Below are positions 36,008 through 42,140 of a stretch of DNA of 64,000 bases, in pieces. The stretch covers positions 1-64,000 of the forward strand of contig WBUR01000005.1 of NCBI GenBank assembly GCA_008933615.1. The letters are read 5' to 3'. Both the position numbers and the translations under genes were made by a program. The notes beneath the pieces are model-generated. The model was not told the origin of the DNA. It saw nothing but the letters and a program-made list of their open reading frames with translations, and searched no databases. This DNA comes from a bacterium. GTDB taxonomy: Bacteria; CLD3; SB21. Positions within the stretch are counted from its first letter, which is position 1; each line of letters starts with the position of its first letter.

Positions 36008-39000
36008 ATAAGTTGTTCCTTTATCTCTTGAAGTTCGTGTTTATCGTGATTCTTCTGCGTAAACTCCAGATCACATCTAAGACAGCGCCGGGCTTCATTG
36101 GCCGCCTCTTCGGGAGAAATCGTCTTTTCCACTTCTTCGAAGCACCGGGTTCTTTGGTAAACCGGTATCCTCGGAACATCCGCCCGCTTAGTTGATAGAT
36201 GAGAGCCATTGATGTTAGATGGAGCGAGATATTGTTTAGGTAATTTATGTACGGCCGGCTGACGGAGTGTTTCGCCGCATAAATAACGATCGATCATGAT
36301 GGCGGCTTTCTTCCCTGCAGCAATGGCGTCAACTACCGTATTGGGACCGGTGATCACATCGCCCCCGGCGAAAACTCCCTCGCGGTTGGTGCATAAAGTG
36401 TTGGGATCGGCGATGACCGTGTTCCTTTTGCTGTCAATGTCGAGCCGATTGGCTCCTGCAACGGTAACGCAATCCGTATCGGAACCTTCACTGATCGCAA
36501 CAATCAACGTGTCGAGATTGATCACTTCCTGACTTCCGGGAATTGCGACCGGGCGACGGCGACCGGTGGCGTCCAATTCGCCCAATTCATTCTTTATACA
36601 CTCGATTCCGGATAAGTGGTTATTCCTGGAAAGAATTCCGGTTGGAGACATCAGCGTCTCGATCACGATGCCTTCCTGCAGCGCAGCTTCCACTTCTTCG
36701 GCGAATGCGGGCATTTCTTCGAGCGTTCGGCGATAATAAATGGTCACACTTACCACCCCCGGCTGCCGAATGGCAATGCGCGCCGCATCCACCGCCGAGT
36801 TGCCTCCGCCGATCACGCCGACGCATCCTTTGGCGAGTTGCTCGCCGTTGAGATTGAATGCTTTTAAAAATTGGATGGAGGGATATACACCCGGCAACTC
36901 TTCTCCCTTCAATTGCAGCCGCAGGCTTTTGTGCGCCCCGATGGCAACAAAGATCGCTTTGTAGCCATCAGCAAAAAGACTATCAAGTGTAATGTCGCGC
37001 CCAAGCGTTGTGTTGCATGTGATGGTGATGTTCTCGTCCAAAAGGGATTGGATTTCTTTTTTGATGATATTATGCGGAAGCCGATAAGACGGTATTGCGC
37101 TGAAGAGCATGCCTCCGGGTTGAGCGTCGGATTCGAATACGGTAACTTCATAACCCTTCAACGAGAGAAAATGCGCCGCCGTAAGTCCCGCAGGCCCTGC
37201 ACCTACAACAGCTACAGGTCCAAGACCAACCGAAGAAGTTTCGCGGACCGGCCGGCGATAAACGGAGGGATCGATACGATCGGTAATGAATCGTTTCAGA
37301 GCGCGGACGGCGATCGGTTGGCCGCCATTCGTGCCGGCCTTACATCGATCCTCACAGGGGTGGTTACAAACACGGGCGCAAACCGATGGAAATGGATTCG
37401 CTTCACGAATCACTTGATAAGCCTCTTCAAATTCTCCGCGCTCGATGTGGGCAATGTACCTCCATGCCTCCGTTCCAACCGGACATGCGGCTGCGCACGG
37501 AGCGCCGACCAACCCTTTGCACACAAAAGCATCGCACCGTTTATCAAAAAGATGCCGTCTGAATTCCTCACGAAAATATCGCAGCGCACTGAGCACCGGA
37601 TTAGGTGCAGATTGGCCTAATCCGCACATGGAGGTATCCCTCACAACTTGAGCCAATTCATCGAGCAGCAACAATGTCTTTTCATTCCCGGTGCCGTTGG
37701 AAATATCCTCAAGAATTTCGAACATACGTTGGGTACCCTTGCGGCATGTGAAGCATTTGCCGCAGGATTCATCTTTCAGAAAGCTCATAAAATATTTTGC
37801 GACATCCACCATACACGTATTGTCATCCATCACGATCATGCCACCGGAACCCATAATGGATCCTGCGGCGCTCAGGCTGTCATAATCGATAGGCAGATCA
37901 AACATATTCGCAGGAATGCATCCGCCCGAAGGTCCGCCGGTTTGGACCGCTTTGATCTTTGCGTGGCTGACTGGACCGCCGCCGATATCGTTTACAATCG
38001 TGTTAATCGTCGCTCCCATCGGGATCTCCACAAGCCCAGTGTTCCTGACCTTACCTACCAAGCTGAAAATCTTGGTACCGGAGTTTTTCTTCGTGCCGAT
38101 TCGTGCGTATTCATCTCCGGATAAGCCGATCAGCACGGGGATATTAGCCCAAGTCTCGACATTGTTGATGGCCGTAGGTTTTTTCTGTATTCCCCGATGT
38201 ACTGGGTAAGGTGGCCGTTGGCGCGGTTCACCTGTTTTTCCTTCGATGGATCTTATGAGAGCCGTTTCCTCACCGCAAACAAAGGCACCGGCGCCCTTAA
38301 TAATTCCGATATCAAATGAAAACCCGGTTCCAAGAATGTTCGATCCAAGCAGTCCGAGTTCGCGAGCCTGCCGCAGAGCAATCGTCAGATGCTTGATGGC
38401 CAGCGGATATTCATGACGAACATAAACGACACCTTCCGTAGCACCGGTTGCGTAAGCGCCGATGATCATACCCTCGATGATACTGTGAGGATTGCCTTCC
38501 AGCACGCTGCGATCCATGTATGCGCCAGGGTCTCCTTCGTCCGCATTGCAGACGAGGAATTTTCCAGCGGCACTCTTCTGTGCCGCCATCATTTCCCATT
38601 TTAAGCCTGTTGGAAACCCGGCCCCGCCGCGTCCGCGAAGCCCGGATACTTTCACCTCATTCACTACCCATGACGCATCACCCCGCTCCAGGGCAATCTC
38701 AAGGGCGGCATACCCGCCCGCTTCGATGTAAGAGGTAATCTTAATGGGATCTACAGCCTCATTCCTGGAAAGAATAGTGCGAGTCTGTTTTTTAAAAAAA
38801 GGAATATCCCGCTGCAGTTCGGTGAGTTCTCCGGTTGCGGAATCTTTGTACAGCAAGTCCTCGAGAATTCGACCGGCTTCGACAGCTTCCACTATACGCA
38901 CCATGTGCTCGCCGCGCAATCTTGGATACAACGTGCCGCGCGGTTCGACCAGTACGGACGGCTCCATCTGGCAGTATCCGTGACATCCGGTTACCCTGAG

Positions 39001-39186
39001 GTAGACTTTTGATTGAAGGCCTCTGGAAAGGATCTCCCGTTTGGCGATGCGAATGAGATCATTGGCCCCGCTCGCCTGGCCGCATGTTCCTGCGGGGATG
39101 ATTATGGTTGGAAGTTCTGGATTTCTGTGATTTATTAATTGTTCTCGGTATTCCCTAAGTGATCGAATTGAATTGATCTTTTCCAT
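36004..39186 (-). CDS. NuoF-GltD fusion: NADH/FMN flavoprotein with FAD/NAD(P) reductase half
   Basis: A 1060-residue fusion. Residues 25-115: thioredoxin-like 2Fe-2S domain (GTCGQ, TGCHGYCQMEP). Residues 130-510: NuoF core with GLRGRGGAGFPTG (FMN/NADH), NADEGDPGAYMD, CGEETALI, and the 4Fe-4S site ESCGKCFTCRKGTQR. Residues from about 550: GltD/NfnB-like half with CAAACPVGTEAWRY...CEDRC clusters, FAD loop VAVVGAGPAGLTAAHFL (about 655), NAD(P) loop GVIGGGNSAVDAARIA (about 795) and a last cysteine set ARRCLRCD. Two pyridine-nucleotide sites on one chain suggest transfer between NADH and NADPH or ferredoxin pools. The same parts occur in NADH-linked hydrogenases and Nfn/Stn-type bifurcating transhydrogenases; bifurcation here is a hypothesis. 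Confidence 0.9.
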   Translation of the reverse strand: MEKINSIRSLREYREQLINHRNPELPTIIIPAGTCGQASGANDLIRIAKREILSRGLQSKVYLRVTGCHGYCQMEPSVLVEPRGTLYPRLRGEHMVRIVEAVEAGRILEDLLYKDSATGELTELQRDIPFFKKQTRTILSRNEAVDPIKITSYIEAGGYAALEIALERGDASWVVNEVKVSGLRGRGGAGFPTGLKWEMMAAQKSAAGKFLVCNADEGDPGAYMDRSVLEGNPHSIIEGMIIGAYATGATEGVVYVRHEYPLAIKHLTIALRQARELGLLGSNILGTGFSFDIGIIKGAGAFVCGEETALIRSIEGKTGEPRQRPPYPVHRGIQKKPTAINNVETWANIPVLIGLSGDEYARIGTKKNSGTKIFSLVGKVRNTGLVEIPMGATINTIVNDIGGGPVSHAKIKAVQTGGPSGGCIPANMFDLPIDYDSLSAAGSIMGSGGMIVMDDNTCMVDVAKYFMSFLKDESCGKCFTCRKGTQRMFEILEDISNGTGNEKTLLLLDELAQVVRDTSMCGLGQSAPNPVLSALRYFREEFRRHLFDKRCDAFVCKGLVGAPCAAACPVGTEAWRYIAHIERGEFEEAYQVIREANPFPSVCARVCNHPCEDRCKAGTNGGQPIAVRALKRFITDRIDPSVYRRPVRETSSVGLGPVAVVGAGPAGLTAAHFLSLKGYEVTVFESDAQPGGMLFSAIPSYRLPHNIIKKEIQSLLDENITITCNTTLGRDITLDSLFADGYKAIFVAIGAHKSLRLQLKGEELPGVYPSIQFLKAFNLNGEQLAKGCVGVIGGGNSAVDAARIAIRQPGVVSVTIYYRRTLEEMPAFAEEVEAALQEGIVIETLMSPTGILSRNNHLSGIECIKNELGELDATGRRRPVAIPGSQEVINLDTLIVAISEGSDTDCVTVAGANRLDIDSKRNTVIADPNTLCTNREGVFAGGDVITGPNTVVDAIAAGKKAAIMIDRYLCGETLRQPAVHKLPKQYLAPSNINGSHLSTKRADVPRIPVYQRTRCFEEVEKTISPEEAANEARRCLRCDLEFTQKNHDKHELQEIKEQLI

Positions 39187-39227
39187 AAGTGATTTCCGTT
39201 ATAATCTTGGAATATTCAAATCTTGAC

Positions 39228-40079
39228 TTATCCTGGTTTCCCTTCCAGGTCCAACAAGTGGCTTTTGCAACCTCGTCGTGAACAAATCTGTACTATGCCG
39301 CCTCCGCGTACGATCATTGGAACCATGGGGGCATCACAGACTACACAATTCCATGCGCCGATCAGTTCAGCATGACAATGAGGACAGAAAAAATGCACTA
39401 CGGCGTCTATTGGAATTTCAATACCCGACTCGATGGTGTAGCTTCCGTAGAGCGAGGACAGTCTAACCCAGCCATGTTCAGCTCTATAAGAAACGGTCAA
39501 ACGAATCGACGGATGGCCGTCAATCAGATGTTTATGATCTGCAAGACTGTGGTTACACAGCGGACAATTAACTTCTAAGGGAAATATTCTTTCATCGTGA
39601 TCAACGGTAACTTTATCCAGTCCGTTCCTGGTTTTTGAAATGATCTCATCAACCTGCGAAGTGTTAACGTTCGGAAAGTAATGCCCATCCACGACCACGA
39701 TAGGCGCCAGCGCGCAGGCTCCCAGACATCTGACCGTTTCGAGTGTGAACTCTTTATCCGTTGTTGTCTGACCCGTGCCTTTTACTTTCAATCGTGATTC
39801 AAATTCTTCGACAATGCCGGGGCCACCTCTGACGTGGCAAGCGGTGCCAAGACATACGGATGCGAGGTGCTGTCCCCGCGGCTTCAGGCGAAAAGCTCGG
39901 TAGAACGTCGCCACGCCGTAGATATCCACCATGTCGTGATTGGTTTTATCGGCCACTTGGCGTAATGCATCTTCAGGTAGATAGCCGTATTTGGATTGTA
40001 TTTCTTCAAGTATCGAGATCAATCCTCCACGGCGCTCCTGGAATTTCTGAATAACCGGAATAATTTCATCGGTGTTCAT
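39228..40079 (-). CDS. NuoE-like 2Fe-2S protein with zinc-ribbon C-terminal extension
   Basis: A 283-residue protein. Residues 1-155 are the 24-kDa NuoE fold: GGLISILEEIQSKYGYLPE and cluster cysteines in SVCLGTACHVRGG and VRCLGACALAPIV. The last ~110 residues are not part of NuoE and contain four CxxC-like pairs (CPLC, CPHC, CVVC, CSRRGC), so a metal-binding (zinc-ribbon) extension is likely. First gene of the four-gene redox operon, with 41 bases to the NuoF fusion. The extension may tether the subunit to another protein or sense redox state. Confidence 0.88.
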   Translation of the reverse strand: MNTDEIIPVIQKFQERRGGLISILEEIQSKYGYLPEDALRQVADKTNHDMVDIYGVATFYRAFRLKPRGQHLASVCLGTACHVRGGPGIVEEFESRLKVKGTGQTTTDKEFTLETVRCLGACALAPIVVVDGHYFPNVNTSQVDEIISKTRNGLDKVTVDHDERIFPLEVNCPLCNHSLADHKHLIDGHPSIRLTVSYRAEHGWVRLSSLYGSYTIESGIEIPIDAVVHFFCPHCHAELIGAWNCVVCDAPMVPMIVRGGGIVQICSRRGCKSHLLDLEGKPG

Positions 40080-40101
40080 GGTGTACCTCTATCGGTTCGC
40101 A

Positions 40102-40175
40102 TATAAATAACGTTTTGCTGGAGCGTCGTGAAAGCAAAATGTGGCGAAGCCCGAAGCGTCAGCGGAGTATTTATA
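40102..40175. repeat. Composite palindromic element (attC-like layout)
   Basis: TATAAATA (40102-40109) pairs with TATTTATA (40168-40175). Inside, ACGTTTTGCT (40110-40119) pairs with AGCAAAATGT (40133-40142) apart from one G-T position, followed by CGAAGC repeated twice. Such imperfect folded palindromes of 60-90 bases resemble integron attC sites in shape, but the consensus GTTRRRY end is not exact, and no integrase of that type is seen. It may also be a dispersed repeat. Confidence 0.35.
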
Positions 40176-40310
40176 CGTTGTTGTGTGTCTGTACTTTTTC
40201 TCAAGTTTAGATTGCAGTATCTTCCGTGGGATGGACATTGATTCATGGTCTCAAATAGTCGCAACTTATTTACAATACCGTTAGATAGAACCTCTTTAAT
40301 TACATTTGGA

Positions 40311-40340
40311 ACTACCCCTTACCTGCCTCGAGGTAGTTCC
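40311..40340. terminator. Hairpin downstream of calpain gene
   Basis: GGAACTACC (40311-40319) and GGTAGTTCC (40332-40340) form a perfect nine-base stem with a 12-base loop, 40 bases after the stop of the minus-strand calpain gene. On the minus strand no long T-run follows, so termination would be weak; together with the adjacent ATCCGA/TCGGAT stem it may still end or protect the transcript. Confidence 0.5.
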
Positions 40341-40378
40341 TTTAGATTAACCATCCGAGTTATTAATCGGATCTAAGA

Positions 40379-41590
40379 TTAGATTGCTTTAGTTGTATAT
40401 TCAATGCATGAGAACCACTCGTTAAACTTATCTTCACGCAATCCAAAGATTCCATTCTTATTTAGTTCAATTACCGTTTCAGTATCGTTCGGATCTGGAG
40501 TAGTAAGTGTCCATTTAGTTGCACTAGGACGATATTTCTTGGCACCTGCTTTGCCCCAGGGGTTCCTCAGAATTATATAGAAATTAGAATCTTCCTTCAT
40601 CCAACCCAGTACAGAATACGCATGCCATGCGTAGATGCCATTCGTACCACCATAATCACTCCCAGAGGGAAATGTTGTCGCAGTAATCGGTACAAGTGTT
40701 TTTTTAGTCATTGGATCACATCTTACCATTATCTGCGTAGTAACATTATGTGGAGTAGCAGTATTTGTGTTATATGCCTTATTACTAACCCCTGTAAGCT
40801 CTGTGAGGGCTCCCCCAGGGCTACCGCCATGAATTACTGAATAATCGGGATAATCGGAGCTAGTATTATTTTTCCATTTTGCATATGCTTTTTCATAGAA
40901 GGAGGGATAGAATTCATCGTTATCGTAAGATCGAGCATACACAAGAGAATCAGTTGCTATCGCAACTGGAACCTTTTCAGTGCAAGTTATATAAACTGGA
41001 TTGCTGCCAGCATAGAACTTTACCTTATTTTTATCCGGATTTGAACTTACCGTTTGACGATAAATTTTTGATTTTTTAACCCATACGACAGAACACATCG
41101 CGGAAATGAAGTAGCAGTCCCCTATAGCACCTTGCACAGGGTCCGTAACTTCTTTGTCACTACTTCCTCCAGAACCATAAAAGCTACCTGGATCTTTCCA
41201 AACAAAAGGGGGCGGGGGGGTAGGAGAGGATTCAGCAAATTGTGTAGCACGGAAAAGATGTAAGAGCCTTTTTTGTTTTTTATCAGGAAGTGATGAAACC
41301 CACTTGGATGAAAGGCCATGAATTTTACCCTGCTTTATTTTTTGGAAAGCACTGTCTTCATCAAGGGATTTTAAATCTTTAAATGGCGAATTAAATTTTA
41401 CATTGGTTTTGGAGACATTTAGCCCAGCGTATATCGGACTACCCTTTGTAGGTTTTAGCAGCTGTGAAATCGGCATACCAAATGCCTTTTCAAGCTGCGG
41501 TTGAGGATTATCGGCCCAACGTATTTTTTTGCCCTCGAGAGCCTCTGCCATCGCAAAAGGATTGATGACTCCAGAAGAAGGTATGCTCAT
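40379..41590 (-). CDS. Calpain-family (C2) cysteine protease
   Basis: A 403-residue protein with a calpain-like catalytic domain: VQGAIGDCYFISA (catalytic Cys near 158), WHAYSVLG (His near 321) and LRNPWG (Asn near 346), the full triad of papain-fold calpains. There is no signal peptide and no calcium-binding EF hand or C2 domain. The N-terminal 130 residues (IRWADNPQPQLEKAFGMP...) are of unknown function. AAAGGAG precedes the ATG. The gene is single, AT-rich and flanked by long AT-rich spacers with palindromes, which suggests recent arrival. Bacterial calpain-like proteases are sporadic; roles in signalling or toxicity have been proposed for relatives, not shown here. Confidence 0.85.
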   Translation of the reverse strand: MSIPSSGVINPFAMAEALEGKKIRWADNPQPQLEKAFGMPISQLLKPTKGSPIYAGLNVSKTNVKFNSPFKDLKSLDEDSAFQKIKQGKIHGLSSKWVSSLPDKKQKRLLHLFRATQFAESSPTPPPPFVWKDPGSFYGSGGSSDKEVTDPVQGAIGDCYFISAMCSVVWVKKSKIYRQTVSSNPDKNKVKFYAGSNPVYITCTEKVPVAIATDSLVYARSYDNDEFYPSFYEKAYAKWKNNTSSDYPDYSVIHGGSPGGALTELTGVSNKAYNTNTATPHNVTTQIMVRCDPMTKKTLVPITATTFPSGSDYGGTNGIYAWHAYSVLGWMKEDSNFYIILRNPWGKAGAKKYRPSATKWTLTTPDPNDTETVIELNKNGIFGLREDKFNEWFSCIEYTTKAI

Positions 41591-41700
41591 CTTGCACTCC
41601 TTTCATTAATTGATAAGAGTTTATTTTTTGTTGATAAGCTCATGCTAACTTGAATATAATTTGAAACCTTTATTCTTTTCAGATGAATTTTCCTCTTCCT

Positions 41701-41718
41701 CAGAATATATATATTCTG
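41701..41718. promoter_or_regulatory. Perfect 18-base palindrome upstream of calpain gene
   Basis: CAGAATATATATATTCTG is its own reverse complement. A second short inverted repeat, CAGAC-TTT-GTCTG, lies at 41729-41741. Both are 110-150 bases upstream of the calpain start on its coding strand, where an operator could lie. The regulator is unknown; the AT-rich centre also makes chance palindromy likely. Confidence 0.35.
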
Positions 41719-41858
41719 TAATCGATATCAGACTTTGTCTGCTCAACAAATAATATTTGGTATCAATCATATCACATACTATTGATAGATAAATACAGTT
41801 TTTCAATTTCATTTGCTTCAATTACAATTTATATTCTTTTCTTTATTTTCATCATGGA

Positions 41859-41993
41859 TGGCGTTCTCTTGGCCATCTCAACTTGCGAAAAGGTATTGCG
41901 CCCAACTCTGACGTAACTGTCGAATTTGCCATCTACGCCGAAGGCGGGCGCACAAATAAAAGGGAGAGATTGATTCAGGTAGGTGATTTGTAA
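41859..41993 (+). pseudogene. Possible C-terminal gene remnant
   Basis: A 44-codon open stretch ending at TAA 41993 translates to WRSLGHLNLRKGIAPNSDVT and on to EFAIYAEGGRT...RLIQVGDL. It is GC-richer than its surroundings and has a normal beta-strand-like amino-acid pattern, unlike random AT-rich sequence. The upstream part of the frame is low-complexity (F/Y/N-rich) and has no plausible start. This looks like the tail of a decayed gene; no family is recognised. Confidence 0.25.
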
Positions 41994-42066
41994 TCCACTA
42001 TCCAGCATGAGGATATTCCCGGAAACAGGGCCGTTTCAGGAAGCAAGTGTTTACTCATGTGAATAT

Positions 42067-42103
42067 ATTATCATTTTAATTTAAAAGCAAATAAAATGAT
42101 AAT
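42067..42103. terminator. Perfect 12-base-stem hairpin after PEP-synthase-like gene
   Basis: ATTATCATTTTA (42067-42078) and TAAAATGATAAT (42092-42103) pair perfectly around 13 bases, 38 bases after the stop of the minus-strand gene. The T-run (CGTTTTTTA) is on the + side, so as a classical terminator it points the wrong way for this gene. It may act as an RNA-protecting structure. Confidence 0.45.
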
Positions 42104-42140
42104 CGTTTTTTATTAAGGCTGGTTTTATGGAAACGTGTGC

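Larger units (their letters stand above)
40080..40378. other. Intergenic region with three inverted repeats
   Basis: 299 bases between the NuoE-like gene and the calpain gene, both minus strand. It holds the composite palindrome at 40102-40175, a nine-base-stem hairpin (40311-40340) and a six-base-stem hairpin ATCCGA/TCGGAT (40354-40373) directly downstream of the calpain stop. No gene is seen. Confidence 0.5.
41591..42140. other. Long AT-rich intergenic region with remnant and palindromes
   Basis: 550 bases upstream of the calpain gene and downstream of the PEP-synthase-like gene. It contains the palindromes at 41701-41718 and 41729-41741, a short open frame with protein-like composition (41859-41993) and a hairpin at 42067-42103. 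No complete gene is seen. Confidence 0.5.

Noticed and set aside
36871-37620. Open frame of 249 codons on + strand inside the NuoF-GltD gene
   Set aside because: Antisense shadow of a well-conserved coding region.
40102-40175. Firm integron attC site
   Set aside because: The terminal GTTRRRY/RYYYAAC boxes do not match exactly and there is no integron integrase in view.
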